This document shows, in pieces, positions 12,060-24,170 of a stretch of DNA of 64,000 nucleotides. The notes under the pieces were generated by a model. That model ran no database searches. It had not been told where the DNA came from and saw only the letters and a list, made by a program, of their open reading frames with translations. How positions within the stretch are numbered: the stretch's first letter is position 1; the number at the start of each line of letters is the position of its first letter. The position numbers and the translations under genes are program-made. The stretch covers positions 19,044,187-19,108,186 of the forward strand of contig OX578284.1 in NCBI GenBank assembly GCA_951217055.1, in the 5' to 3' direction. This DNA is from Gerris lacustris (taxonomy: Eukaryota; Arthropoda; Insecta; Hemiptera; Gerridae).

Positions 12060-12281
12060 TAAGGGGTTGAAGTCCGACGCTTTGCTTCCACCACCTGGAA
12101 GCATCTTCAGGAGTGTGCGACGTGAGGTGCATCGTGATGTTTACTTGAAGCAACAACAAGTCACACTAAAAGTAAGTATATCGTGTTGTTGCTTCAAGTA
12201 AACATCACGATGCACAAAACCCCTAAAGATGCTTCCAATAGTGGAAGCGAAACGTCGGACTTCAACCCCTTCGTGACGCGG
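12060..12281. mobile_element. Hairpin-type inverted repeat with stem-GAAACG motif
   Basis: The two arms (12060-12158 and 12184-12281) are inverted copies around a ~25-base centre. The inner 31 bases of each arm (GTGCATCGTGATGTTTACTT...) pair perfectly. Each arm carries a GAAGATGCTTCC...GGAAGC stem followed by GAAACG or a variant, then TCGGACTTCAACCCC. The -strand ORF over the left arm is an artefact. Compare the motif at 9325-9410 and 36891-37150. Confidence 0.75.
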
Positions 12282-12684
12282 ATTTCACCGAAAAACCAAT
12301 CTGTTTATTAGATGAATTTTTATTTTTTCTGAAAACATTTTTTGTAAAGATAAGAGACATCATATTGTTACCGGCATCTCTTTTTATTACAATTAGTAGT
12401 TTACCAGTTAGAGGAACCCATATCATCAGTATACGACGAACCTTCCTCTTTTGTTTACCATCATCCCAGCAGCATCATACCGACACAGCACCCCTGCCCT
12501 CACTGTCTGTGAGTAGACACTGCTTAGTTATAAGGTTGTAGTGTAAAACTAAATATATTTGAAAGTTCCCTCAATCGTAAAAGATATTATTGCATTTAAG
12601 CGACTAATTAAGACCAAATACGTTGTTTACATATCTTTAAAAGAACTCATCTGATTTCCAGTAGATAGAAATCTGTTTCAGACA

Positions 12685-12945
12685 TCAGGGTACATCTTCG
12701 TCTCGTATCTGTCTGTTGACATGTTAGTTTACAAAATGGTTGGGCTGACAGCCACGAGACCAAAAAGGTTCTCTGATGTCTAAAGCTGATTTCTGTCTAG
12801 GAATTTTGGAATTCGGAGATATAAATTAATTAATTCGTTCTTCAGAACGATCACATAGCTTCCATTATATTCCGTAAGTTCGGAAGCAAAATTTAAAAGA
12901 ATAAACTTAACTGAAATTAGTTTTTCATCATGCAAGACGGATTGA
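12685..12945 (+). repeat. Left copy of a direct repeat flanking the hAT element
   Basis: Phrases ATCTGTCTGTTGACATGTTAG, TCTGATGTCTAAA, TTCAGAACGATCACAT and GTAAGTTCGGAAG recur in the same order at about 13795-14010, on the other side of the hAT element. The two copies are clearly diverged. Confidence 0.6.
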
Positions 12946-12996
12946 GCGGAGTGCGTAGACACGAATTTAGGTTGGAGCTCATTCTAGACTCTAGAC

Positions 12997-13738
12997 CATT
13001 GGTTCCCAAAGTGGGGGGCGCGCCCCCCAAGGGAGGCGTGAAGATAAGTCAAGGGGGGCGTGGAACCTCGAGATGGAGATAGCTTTGCCGTCCGAACATC
13101 TAATGCAATTATATAAAAACCCATATATCAAACCAGTTGGAGAACCTCACTGACGAATTCATCAGATACTTTCCTAATACATGTGATGGCAACATTTACG
13201 GATTAACAATGGATCCTTTCAGTGTCAACATAGATTCCTTGCCCAAAACACTTCAAGAACAAGCTTTAGAAATAAAAAAAAAGGTTCTGCTGCCGATTTT
13301 GATAAAATGGACAAATCATCGTTTTGGGTTAAATATTACAAAGTGTACCCCAGTATATCACAGCAAGCACTTCGATTGTATTTACCTTTTTCAAGCACTT
13401 ATTTGTGCAAAAAGGATTTTTCAGCACTTGTAGCAATAAAAACAAAGTATCGGGGCAAACTTGATGTTGCTGTGCTTGATTTTCATTCTGCATTTTCTAA
13501 TACTCATACAAGAATCTTGTAAAAAAAATGCAAGCTCATCCATCTCATAAGATTAACTTGTAATGTTATAAAAATAATAGTAATACAAATAAATGAATGG
13601 TTATTCAATGTAATAATTGTTTATTTTATTTTTTTCATTATCTCATACAATTGCGAAGGGGGGGGGGGGGGGGGGGGGCGTGGAAAGATTGATTCTTGAC
13701 TGTGGGGGGCTTGGTAAAAAAAACTTTGGGAACCCCTG
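12997..13738 (+). mobile_element. hAT-superfamily element with 8-bp target duplication
   Basis: The element begins CATTGGTTCCCAAAG and ends CTTTGGGAACCCCTG, giving ~15-base terminal inverted repeats. Identical 8-base copies of CTCTAGAC flank it at 12989-12996 and 13739-13746, as expected for hAT insertion. At 742 bp it is far shorter than a full hAT transposon and holds only the 3' end of a transposase. A long G run (13658-13678) sits near the right end, opposite GC-rich sequence near the left end. Confidence 0.9.
13137..13522 (+). pseudogene. hAT transposase C-terminal remnant, frameshifted
   Basis: Two overlapping + strand frames (13137-13433 and 13307-13522) together give a hAT-transposase C-terminus. 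The first reads Leu-Thr-Asp-Glu-Phe...; the second contains the dimerisation-type phrase FW..Y...YPSISQQALRLYLPF, then TYLCKKDFSALVAIKTKYR. This resembles the ZBED5-like group of hAT proteins. A frameshift around 13300-13400 separates them, and the BED finger and catalytic core are missing. It lies inside the hAT element and is non-functional. Confidence 0.85.
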
Positions 13739-13794
13739 CTCTAGACAAACCAATCTTTAGCGACAGCTAAAACGGAATTTAAATATGAAAAGCT

Positions 13795-14010
13795 TCGTAA
13801 CTATCTGTTGATATGTTGGTTCGCAAAATTTTGATCAGATAGGCACGAAACCTTAAAAAATGTTGACTGATGTCTAAAACGTCTCTTTTTGCATTTTTAA
13901 ATTCGGGGTGTATAAATATTTCGTTATTCAGAACGATCACATGACTTCCCTGTTACATTCGGTAAGCTCGGAAGTAATAATCAGAATAAATTCATATAAA
14001 ATTAACGATT
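13795..14010 (+). repeat. Right copy of the direct repeat flanking the hAT element
   Basis: It matches 12685-12945 in the order TATCTGTTGATATGTTGG, CTGATGTCTAAA, TTCAGAACGATCACATG and GGTAAGCTCGGAAG. See the left copy. Confidence 0.6.
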
Positions 14011-15407
14011 TGTCTTGCAAAGTTAATCATTTAATTTTTAGATAAGCTCAAAGAATATAAACAATTTTGTATGATCGTTTACTCAAATGAAAACATAGGG
14101 CTTTAATAGTTTCGCTAGTGTACCCTGTAATAATATTTAATGTCGTAGGTGGGTCCTTTAAGGGTAATGTGTAAGAAGAATACTTAAATCATGTCAACTC
14201 TGGCAACGTTTCGGCTATTATCAGCCATTTTTGAGCCTAAAAGTAAATTTATTTATTGCAAGCATGACTACATTTAGATATTCACATAAAAGTGCTATAA
14301 CAATAAGAAATACTAATACCTCTCTAGTCTAACTGAGCCCTCAGGCTAATGAGTCAAACATTATGAAAAATTCCTTCAAACGTCATAGTAAAATTGAAAA
14401 TATTTGGGGGAACTGGTAGTTCACCACGTCTAATCCAAAAAACTGTAAAAGCACAAATGATAATAATTACTATGCTGGTTCTGATTTGTGAAGTATAACA
14501 GTGTGAAAAGTGTATAATTCCCAATATGAAGAGGTAGATACTTAAAGTTAATGTACAAGGTGAGTGAGTAGTACAGGCGCCATTTCAATACAACGATAAA
14601 ACTCGTATTAAAATGGCGCCTGTACTATTTATCATAGGAAGTTGAAATAGGGCTCAAATTGTGCAGCATTAAAATTAGGAATGAAGCCTGTGGTTAGATT
14701 TTTGATATCTTGCTTAGATCCAGTATAATTTTAATTTTACTGTTTTTCCTAACCTCAAATAGTACAGTAGAAATAAGTGAAAAAACACCTTAAGGTGGAA
14801 CTAATTGCAACAAAAATTATTCTTGTTGTAAATGGTAGGTAACACGCCCCTAATCAACATACTAAAAGTATACATCCGTACCGTCGCGCAAAATGCGTTT
14901 TTTTTGGCCGCCATCTTGAAAAAACATGAAAATTTTCAAAAAAATCATGTGTGGTATCAAATCACAGGAAATTTTATGCTGAAAAAGAATATGAGGTTGG
15001 TTTTTAAATTTAAAATGTTAACGAAGATGAAGTAGAGGGAGAAACATGAAAAATTATACCTTAGGGGAAATTGAGGAGTTAAAAAACTTCATATATATTT
15101 TTATTTTTATTTTTATTTTTATTTTTTTTTTTTTAAATAATTCTCATAATTGCAATGAAGTGTGATCTTCTAGTCAGTCAAGTTAGTAAGAAATTTATTT
15201 TTAAATTGAAAATAAGTTGTTATAATTGGTTAATGTCAGTAAAATTGTTGATGCCTGTATAATAGTAATTATTGGATTTAATAAAATTTGTTTCTAGCTT
15301 GAGAATGACAGAAAGGAGGGGTTAAAAAATCGCTAAAGGGAGGCTATTATTTTTTCTTAAGACACAGCAGCATTTAAATTAAACCATACATGGAACCAAC
15401 TACTCTA

Positions 15408-16594
15408 TCTATATATATAAAATTAAAGTTTTGTCTGTACATTGGTCAAAATTGAAAATTTTTTCATTTTACACATTCCGAAAACCGAATCCGGCCTTAA
15501 CTTTTTTTTGTGTATGTGTGTATGTCTGTCGTCCCAGTCAGACTTTATAGGTAAAAAACTGGCTAAATGAAATCATGTTGCGCGTGCAACTGGCGTGTGC
15601 AAACATGTTGCGCAATTTGTAGGCTTGGTTTCATCTAAAAATATTGAGTAGAACAAAAGTTATTGACAATTTTATTAAAAAAAGTATATAAAACATAACC
15701 TAAAAAATTAGGTTGACCCACCGTAAACAAACCCCACAGACTCGCGAATCAAAATGTTTGGGTACTTCTAGACCACTTAGAGACTCGCGGTTTTTTGCAT
15801 TTGGTCGGAAATTGGCTCAAAACGACTGGAAAATCCGAAAATTTAAAAAAAAAAATATTTTACCCCCTTAAACAATTAAAGATGGTGGACGCACTTAAAA
15901 GTTTTTTGGAGGCTTATTGTGGCTAAACGGTAAGTCGTATCGACAAGCTGATTGCGTCAGCGGTAACTGATTTCAAAAGATCTACAACTTTGGTCCTTTT
16001 TGTCGTAACTCTACCGGATCTACCTTAAATAGAGCTAAATTTGATTTTTTGTAAAAAACCAAAAATATATTTTGAGCTCATATGGCGTCCGCAATTGACC
16101 GATTTAATTTCTGATTGGGGTGCTTAATTCGAGTATTAATTATTCAATTATTTTTTTCTAAAACCAGAGTTATTAAATATATAGTGGTGCAACTGCCTTA
16201 TTCAGAGAAGAGACTGGTAATTAAATTAATGCACTATTATGGTTGATGATTGTTCAATGACTTCCCAGTGTAATTGGTTTTTACGACGTTTATTTTCTTA
16301 TTTATTATACCCTTTTTTAGTTTTTTTTTTTTTTTATTAATTACTATACATATTAATTAGTTTCTATTGGCTATGTTTTAAACATATAATATATAGACTC
16401 CAAACTACGATTTGGAGAATATTATATTCTTAGAAACGGAATGAATGGTGTATAATATAGTCCTGATTTTTTCCTAGAAGGATTGGAAAAAACTATTTTG
16501 GCATTTTATTTAATTGCTAGGCCTACATGTCAATAGGAAACATAGCCACTAATACCTAGCATGAGCCCCGCGCGGAGCGCGGGGTGAAAACTAG
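15408..16594 (+). mobile_element. Non-autonomous Helitron
   Basis: It starts TCTATATATATAAAATTAAA after an A and ends with the perfect hairpin CCCCGCGC-GGA-GCGCGGGG (16566-16584), then TGAAAACTAG followed by T. A 5' TC, a 3' hairpin shortly before CTAG, and A/T insertion without target duplication are the Helitron signature. No Rep/helicase coding region was seen in the ~1.19 kb. It lies at the junction between the left arm and the loop of the fold-back element, so it inserted later. Confidence 0.85.
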
Positions 16595-17189
16595 TTTACT
16601 ATAAAAGCAAGACATATTTCTCCCCTCTTTACTAACTTTTTTGGATAGAAAAACAAAGCATTTGTAGTGTTGAAAAACCTTTTTTTTATTATTCACTATT
16701 AAAGGAAATTTTATAATAAATGTTTAAAGCTTCTTTGAAAATTAGTGTGTTTGCATCAGTTTCTACATGAATAACAGAATGGCCTCTTCCTTGAATATAC
16801 ACCCACTGATATTGATAAAGCGATGTGTTTTTTTTGAAGAGTTAGAAAGAAATTTGTTTTTCTTGATTACCTTAGGCGAATTTTGATCAAAAGGGATGAA
16901 TAAACAGTGTATTTATGTATTTTTTGTATGATAATATATAATAATAAAAATTCTTAATATAAAAAAGAAAGAAAAAAAAAACACTACTACAACACAATCT
17001 GTGCTCCTCATCTATTATATTTGGTTTTTATACCCGTAAAAAACTATTTTCACTTTTCCATACCTTCTGTTAACATACGATTGGTGTTGCTTTATAACAT
17101 CGCACAATGTTGGAGAAGCGGACCATGGTAACTGGTGAATTGATGCACCACCATCAGGTTTTGTGGCCATTGTGTTTTTTATTCTATTT

Positions 17190-17440
17190 TTGCTATATTA
17201 TGGTCGACATTTTCGGTGACACATTGTGAAAAGTGGCCGGATGGTACACTTCATCACTTTGGTTACTTTCACCCATTACAGCAGAATGTATGTATTTCTA
17301 CACTTCAGCATAAGACACAATGAATCCAAGGCTGCAAAGTTCATCAAATAGGAAACGAGAATCAAAATTTCTGTGAATCTGTATGTCTACAACAAGAGGA
17401 TTTGGGCATATCAGAGAACGAGGGCCCTGCAGCTTGCATT
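17190..17440 (-). pseudogene. Degenerate transposon-encoded ORF in the fold-back loop
   Basis: One minus-strand frame from about 17440 down reads CPNPLVVDIQIHRNFDSR, then FLFDELCSLGFIVSYAEV, one stop, then KYIHSAVMGESNQSDEV and a second stop. The 'LIDELhslGF..sY.EV' wording resembles ORFs I have seen in arthropod transposons, but I cannot assign the superfamily. An in-frame stop and missing flanks show it is dead. Confidence 0.45.
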
Positions 17441-18656
17441 TCAGCCACACCAATCAAAACCTGCTTCAGGTCATTGTGTTTGAAACTAATTAGGATAGGT
17501 ATCCAAATTAGTGAGTAAACAAGGGGGAAATATGTAGTTGGTTCCTTATTAAATCTAATAATAACTATTATGCAGGCATTACAAATTTTACTGACATTAA
17601 CATTGATTAATATATTAACAATTTATAACAACTTATTTCAATTTAAACATAAATGACTTATTAACTTGACTGACTAGAAGATCACACTTCATCATATATG
17701 CATTTTTTTGACTCGTCAATTTCCCCTAAAATGGTGTTTTCTTCAATTTTTTTACTTACTTTCTTCAACTGATGCAATATCTGATGAACTTAAATCAATA
17801 ACTGATAAAAGTCATTATTTTTGTAGACTAAATTTATCTCGGTTCTGATCAGTTTTGCTAAAGTCTTGATTAATCTAACATAATTTAAGCTTTTAAGGTG
17901 TAAATACTTGATTATTGTGGTATAATTTTGCATATTTCCCCCTCTACTTCATCTTCGTAAACATTTTGCATTTAAAAACCAACCTCATATTCTTTTTCAG
18001 CATTAAATTTCCTGTGATTTGATACCACACTTGATTTTTTTGAAAATTTTCATGTATTTTCAAGATGGCGGCCAAAAAACCGCATTTTGCGCGACGGTAC
18101 GGATGTATACTTTTAGTATGTTGATTAGGGGCCTGTTACCTACCATTTACAACAAGAATCATTTTTGTTGCAATTAGTTCCACCTCTAACGCTATTTCTA
18201 CTGTACTAAAAGGGCGGTAGAGCCTAAGTATCTACCTCTTCACATTGGGAATTATACACTTTTCACACTGTTATACTTCACAAATCAGAACCAGCATAGT
18301 AATTATTATCATTTGTGCTTTTACAGTTTTTTGGATTAGACGTGGTGAACTACCAGTTCCCCCAAATATTTTCAATTTTACTATGACGTTTGAAGGAATT
18401 TTTCATAATGTTTGACTCATTAGCCTGAGGGCTCAGTTAGACTAGAGAGGTATTAGTATTTCTTATTGTTATAGCGCTTTTATGTGAATATCTAAATGTA
18501 ATCTAATTAGTTGTCTTGCTTGCAATAAATAAATTTATTTCGAGGCTCGAAAATGGCTGGTAATAGCCGAAACGTTGCCAGAGTTGACATGATTTAGAGT
18601 ATTCTTCTTACATATTACCCTTAAAGGACCCACCTACGACATTAAATAGGACTTTA

Positions 18657-18729
18657 AATTAGGAGCTTTCCCTAAAAGTTAGAGGTGGTTAGAGATCACC
18701 TCTCAAACTTTGAGGGAGGGCTCCTAATT
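18657..18729. repeat. Imperfect ~30-bp hairpin
   Basis: AATTAGGAGCTTTCCCTAAA ... GAGGTG is mirrored by CACCTCTCAAACTTTGAGGG ... GCTCCTAATT around a short centre. It begins about 10 bases beyond the end of the fold-back element. Another stem beginning with the same AGCTCCTA-type phrase occurs at 35139-35182. Confidence 0.6.
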
Positions 18730-20150
18730 ATCAAGTACCGAAAACATTGATAAAATAAATTCAAGTATTTGTCGAATCGGAAATTTCCCATTTATTATCT
18801 TCGAGTCACAAGCACGTCAATTCACGTATTCGTAAGCATAATAAATAAAAAAGTTTTACTTATGGAAAACTCCTTAATTTGGAGTATGTACCTAGTATTA
18901 TGAATTTGTGATAAAAACTCCTATATTTACTTCCTCCTATATAAAAACCGCTTGTACGATCAACTTGGTTGTCAACCATGTTGTCAATAAGCCATGCTGA
19001 AGTCAATGTTGATCGTCTGTGAATAGGTTAGTGATTAAAATTTTATGTTTTTCCACAAGTAGGAATAAAATTTTAAAAATTATTTCTTGTGGGATGAGCC
19101 TCTTCTTCACATAATTCGTGAAAATAACGAGGTATATCAATTATTCAATAATTTTAAACCCAAAAAACTTGAACAAATTTGGTAGACAACTGCGTAAAAA
19201 GCAATGTTTGCCAACTTAGTCAAGAACTAAAGTGATCGTCTATAAGCTGTTTGATTAAGCATTAGACCTGTTATCCACAGAGCAACCAGATAAAATATAA
19301 TAGGTGATACTTAAGACCTACACACTTATCCAAAGATATGGACACTCACACTAATAATACCTACCAACTATAGAGAAATTTGTGAAAAAAAATCAAATGT
19401 GATCGAAGAGAATAATGATAATGTTTGTTTTAATATAGAAAGGTTAGTTTTAGTGAAAAGAGTGGATTCACGAGTAATATGGGACTTGGGTCCCTCAAGT
19501 AATGCTACCTGTCATTATATTACCAGTAACTTTCACCTGAAGGTAGCTTCGCAGGTGATTAAACGGTTTTACAGAAGACCTTAATTACCCTGTGCTTGTA
19601 TCCATCAGTCTAGTCACTTTATCAGTACTGATTGTGCTAATATAAACAGTCGACCAACATGACCGTCCATTACTCAACGAAATATTCCACACAAATTTCT
19701 TTTAAATTATAAGTAGAGATCTGATAATCATATTTCATATTGATTAATCTGCCTTTATGGAATGGAGAGGATCTAAATTGTACTATTTACTGGGTCTACC
19801 AATTTCCTGCTTTTGATTACGAACCCTTGTTTAGTTACAACTTCAAATATAGAACATTCTTAAAAGAAGCTATAATTAAGTTTAAGTTTCAACCAAATCA
19901 TTGTATTATGTGTGGTATCGTTTGTAAAAATTCAGATTTTATGTAACTCTAATATAATTGTCTATATATAGGAGAATAATTTCATAATCGCAAAAAAGTG
20001 AGGGAGGAATTTTGATATAAACTTAATCACCTTAAGACTTTCACTTCCTCTTCGCAACACACACACAAATATATAATATATTGAATTAGGAGGAAGAAAA
20101 GTATAGTGATTGCATTTTAATGTTGATGTATTTACACGTTTAAGCTGGCC
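18730..20150. other. AT-rich spacer, no gene supported
   Basis: Short + strand frames at 19399-19584 and 19740-19946 have mixed, protein-like composition but no recognisable family, and no splice context that I trust. Nothing else stood out. Confidence 0.35.
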
Positions 20151-20154
20151 AATC

Positions 20155-20560
20155 ACGGTCACCTGGAGGGTTTTCGGAGGGGTTGGAAATCCAGCCGGGC
20201 TCGGCCACTCCGGTTGAAGATTCCCAACTCACGGTCAGTTTGCGTTCCTGAAGTGGAGTGGGTAGTGGGTGGAGTACAAAAGACAGTGAATGGACAGCTT
20301 TACGGATCACAAAAAATTATCAATGGTTATAAGTCGTCTGTGAAGACAAAATCATTAACAATGTTAATAAAATTAGGTATACTTAGTCAGAGACAGTTCG
20401 GTCCAAACTTTGAAGCAAAATTGAGAAATACATTTTTACATCAAGTAAAAAAAACAAAAAAAAAAAAAAAAAAAAAAAAAAAGTGTGGTGTCGCGGGACA
20501 CCCGGTAGGAACGAAGCTCCTTACATTTTTCATTAAATATAAATTATAAAATCACACTGC
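20155..20560 (+). repeat. Probable retroelement 3' tail remnant
   Basis: It contains a GC-richer start (GGTTGGAAATCCAGCCGGGC and a GGCCACTCCGG phrase), a ~30-base A-rich tract (20449-20482), then TGTCGCGGGACACCCGG and AGGAACGAAGCTCC. This composition resembles the 3' region of non-LTR elements, but no reverse-transcriptase sequence is present. The ORF at 20214-20549 runs through the A tract and is unlikely to be a gene. Confidence 0.35.
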
Positions 20561-22070
20561 TAAGCAGCAAAGTACATATATACGTTGCTAACTACTTATA
20601 CATGGCGGAGTTACAAAAAAGACAAAATTAAAAGTAACTAACTGTCTGTGCCTAGCGGAGTTAGGGCAAAATTAAAAGAAAAGCATTATTTGTATCATTA
20701 AAGCAAGCGTCTTATAATAAATATTTATTGAATATTGAGAAAAAAGATAATCATGATGAGTTTATAGTTAAAGAGTATGTTTGTAGTTGGTAGGAAATAG
20801 GACTGTTTTCTACCTACCCTGCCTACTAATTTAAAATATTATAAAACATATCTCTTCCCTACTCAAAAACGTCTGCTTGTATCAGGTTGAAATTTTACAT
20901 GCCTGTTTCAATTGTACTTTAGACGATGTGTAAGAAATTTTATTAAAATCGTTACGTTAGAACGTAAGATATCGGTAAAAACTGTTGTTTTCTTTATTTT
21001 AAACGTTTAGGTCCGCTTTAATAAAATTAGAGATCTTTATAGCTTCATAGCAGTGTCGGTGTTCGTTTTAATAAAAAAAATGTATTTATAAAAGTTGTTT
21101 GTCTCATTAAATAGATGAAGCAAGAATTTTTTCCCGTCCTAAAATTCCAATTTTAAATTTGAAGCTTACGTTTACGCGAGCGTTGCACGTGAACGCTTGG
21201 GCGGATATCGTTGTCCAACGAACTCAGCCTGGGCATTGGTAAAATGAACATGTGTACCAAATGTCAACTAACTCGGTCATCTTTTACTCAAGTTATCGTC
21301 ATCGGTAGATTTCGTGACGCTTGGTTTTGTGACGGTTTTTTTTTCCGGATTCACGCCCAGGTTCCAGAACGTATAAGGAACTTCGTTCCAAAAACTGTTA
21401 TGACATTTTCTAAGCAAGTATTAAATGCACAATGCACTCAGGGGCGAGAGTTCGATATCATGTAAAAGAAAAAGATTCCCTTATTACCTGTGACTTTTAT
21501 GAGTAGAAAGTGTTGCCGTATAAAAAAATAATAAGAGGAAGAAATAAAAATTCATATGTAAAAAAAAATCTTAAAATAATACTTTATAGAGATTTATGTC
21601 AGATGGAAAATTAGCTATTATAAAGTTTAAATTTTTATTTTAGATCATTAAGGTGAAAGTCCATACACCATATTACGTTTTAATTGATTAATTATTTATA
21701 AAAGCAGAAATTAACAAAGCTAAGATTATTAATTAAGTAGATAATATAAAAAATGAAAGAATAACAAATAATGCTATAACAATGAAAAGAAGAAACGAAT
21801 GTGTTCCCACAGCTTCTCTTTAGAGGTAAAAGCAGACTTTCTCACTTTTATGTGGGATTATCAGGCTAAGAATTTCTATACACTGATAAAAGAGGAAATT
21901 AGTTTAGTACATTAGGTGGACATAATTTATATTTGTAATTATTTTTATAATAGAAAAAAAATACAATCAAGCAATGGCATCGGCATCTCAATAAGAAAAT
22001 ACGTATAAGTTTTCAGATACGGTTAAGTTATAGTTATAGAGCTTACAAGAAATAACTTCAGCTAATCTGT
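20561..22070. other. AT-rich spacer, no gene supported
   Basis: A + strand frame at 21211-21465 includes a Cys-x2-Cys pair and a moderately GC-richer stretch (21120-21340), but I recognise no family. The rest is unremarkable. Confidence 0.3.
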
Positions 22071-22071
22071 A

Positions 22072-22139
22072 GAGACTGGGGTCCACTCCTTATAAGGTTA
22101 GTTTTAGGTTAGTTTAGGTTAGCGGCCCCCGGTCTCTAC
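22072..22139. repeat. Short imperfect inverted repeat with TTAGGTTAG stretch
   Basis: GTAGAGACTGGGGTCC and GGCCCCCGGTCTCTAC pair across a centre containing GGTTAGTTTTAGGTTAG and TTTAGGTTAG. The TTAGG-like centre is too short and irregular to be an interstitial telomere array. Confidence 0.45.
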
Positions 22140-22199
22140 GGAGTTACCATAACTTCAATTCTGGAGAATAATAAAACAACGAAATACTTTAATATAAAC

Positions 22200-22800
22200 G
22201 AGTGAATGATATTCTGAATAATATGGGATCCAATTTTTTTTCAACAGACCGCAATATTGACCCACCACCATTTTGGACTTTTCATAGAAGTAGTGATAAA
22301 TATAGTGTAAGAGACTTATATTCAAAAATGTATACGAACACCATCTTGAATCAACATGGCCGATTAAAAAACCCTATCATAAAAGTTGTTTATGTCATAA
22401 ACATAAAGAGAATATATACTTCTACATTTCAAGGCTCTAGTGTAATTGGTTCCGGAGATATCATCGTGTCACATTTTTGCATATAAATAACCGCCATCAT
22501 GAATCAAGATGGCGGATTGTAAAAATATTTCTTAGCAAGCACGAAGATGTTCGGTCTGGGGACTGTTCAGACTGGTTGTTATCATAAAAAGGACAAACTT
22601 CAAATTTTAAGATTCTAGTGCAATTGGTTCTGCAGATATCGTCATGTGGAATTCTACAAATAAATGGCGGATAAACCAAGATGGCGGATCGGATAATTTT
22701 TTGAGCGCCTATAGGGTAAGAGGGACCTCCTTGCAAAATTTCAGCTCTCTAGCTTTTGCCATTCTAGAGATACTATGATGGATGAGTGAGTGGTATTTGG
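22200..22800. repeat. Dispersed repeat with repeated 'AAGATGGCGGAT' phrases
   Basis: Two internal copies of TCTAGTG(T/C)AATTGGTTC plus GATATCRTCRTGT are each followed by AAGATGGCGGAT (about 22435-22515 and 22613-22690). The wording is that of a non-coding interior of a large DNA transposon. ORFs on both strands here are repeat-derived. Confidence 0.55.
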
Positions 22801-24170
22801 CTTTTACATAATTATAGATAGGTTATAACATTAAAGGTATAAGCATTTCTCAGTCATCCATCATAACTTAATCTCCACTTATTATTTATCTTCGGTTGAA
22901 GTTACTTCAAACTTATATATAGTACAATGTATTAAATTAGCCAAACAATAAATAGAATTAACTTAGAATTTATGTTACTGTCAACATTATAGGTACTAAA
23001 TAGCATTCGATTTATAACGGAAGAAAATATTTTTCACGGGGGAAAGCCCTGCACGTAAGTAATGTCGAGAAAAATAAACGTTCCAATTTTTTAGAAGAGA
23101 AATTTAATTATAACACACAATACATTTATGAAGATTTTATTAACTATTTTGAAAACTTAGTTTTAATTAAAAAGTGAATTTATTGAAAGATGCAGAAAAT
23201 TAATTTATATAAGAAGGCGCGTAATAAAAACCAATATGGCCGTATAGTTCACGATAAAACAAACAAAAGAGTACGTGGCCTGCAATAACTTTTGGACCAG
23301 AATTAACTCAATAACATCATTTAATGCACTAATAAATATGAGGTTAGGTCATAAAATTTCGCATATTTAATTTCAAACCTTAATTTTGTGTACCTTTGAA
23401 TTTTCAATAGCCGCTCCACACCGCTTCGCGTTGCTCCGCTCATTTTCTGAAGAAAAACAACCCTCCTCTATATAAACCAGGTAAAGGTCCAACTCAAAGA
23501 AATTTCGATGGGCACGAACAATCCGAATTAGCCGAATAAACTCGATACAAATTAATTTAGTCGTTGTTTCTTATCATATTATAATAATCCGAAAGGATAA
23601 AAATAAACCGTGTTCGCAAAATCGAAAAAACTGGTGATTTAAATAAATAAATGACTGTACAGTGTAGCCCTTTTTTTGAACTTGAATACAAATACTAGTG
23701 ATCTATCACTTAAACGACAAGAGTTATAAATAGCTAGGAAGTATTTTACCTAGTAAGCAGTTAATAAATAAGATTTATTATAATCTACTATTTAACTTAA
23801 GTTTTAACTACTTATTACAATTTTATTGAAAAATTAAATAATAAACCGAATTAAAAAAAAAAATGTTTTTGCTTGTTTGGTTGGTAGTGTATTCGCTCTC
23901 AAGCTATTGTTATTGTTTACTTCTGAATCAACACTCACATCGATTAATTATGTTTTTATGTAGTATGTTTTTAAGAATTCTTGTGACAGGTAATTATACT
24001 CCAGCCGTACTTTTTAGTTTGCCTAGTTGGCCCGACCTAAAATCCGCTAAAATTTCGAGCTCTCATTGGCTCGCTCTCCTTTTTTTTCGAATTTCCCACC
24101 TTGTCAGAATTAAAAACTTTTTAAACTGGACTATAGCATGTTTTGTTAACAAAAGGCTATATAAGCTTTA
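22801..24170. other. AT-rich spacer
   Basis: No supported gene. A short GC-rich patch at 23405-23445 (GCTCCACACCGCTTCGCG) is notable only against the AT background. A Leu/Ser-rich frame at 23863-24171 has no recognisable domain. Confidence 0.35.

Larger units (their letters stand above)
14134..18647. mobile_element. Large fold-back element, ~1.2-kb inverted arms
   Basis: The left arm (about 14134-15403) and right arm (about 17535-18647) are inverted copies. Both outer ends read ATTTAATGTCGTAGGTGGGTCC inward, and matching landmarks (TAGCCGAAACGTTG, TAGTTCACCACG, GGCCGCCATCTTG, GGAACCAACTAC) occur in mirror order. The left arm has a ~120-base insertion near 15290-15390. The central loop carries a Helitron (15408-16594) and a degenerate minus-strand coding remnant. 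No clear target duplication could be separated from the palindromic ends. Confidence 0.85.

Noticed and set aside
13640..13690. G-quadruplex regulatory element in the poly(G) run
   Set aside because: It is a homopolymer G run near a hAT terminus, explained by slippage; nothing suggests regulation.
20214..20549. 111-codon + strand ORF with a poly-Lys run
   Set aside because: The Lys run is an A tract, and the frame crosses a retroelement-like tail; no domain.
22098..22126. Interstitial telomere repeat (TTAGG)n
   Set aside because: Only three or four irregular TTAGGTTAG-like units occur, inside a short inverted repeat; too few and uneven.
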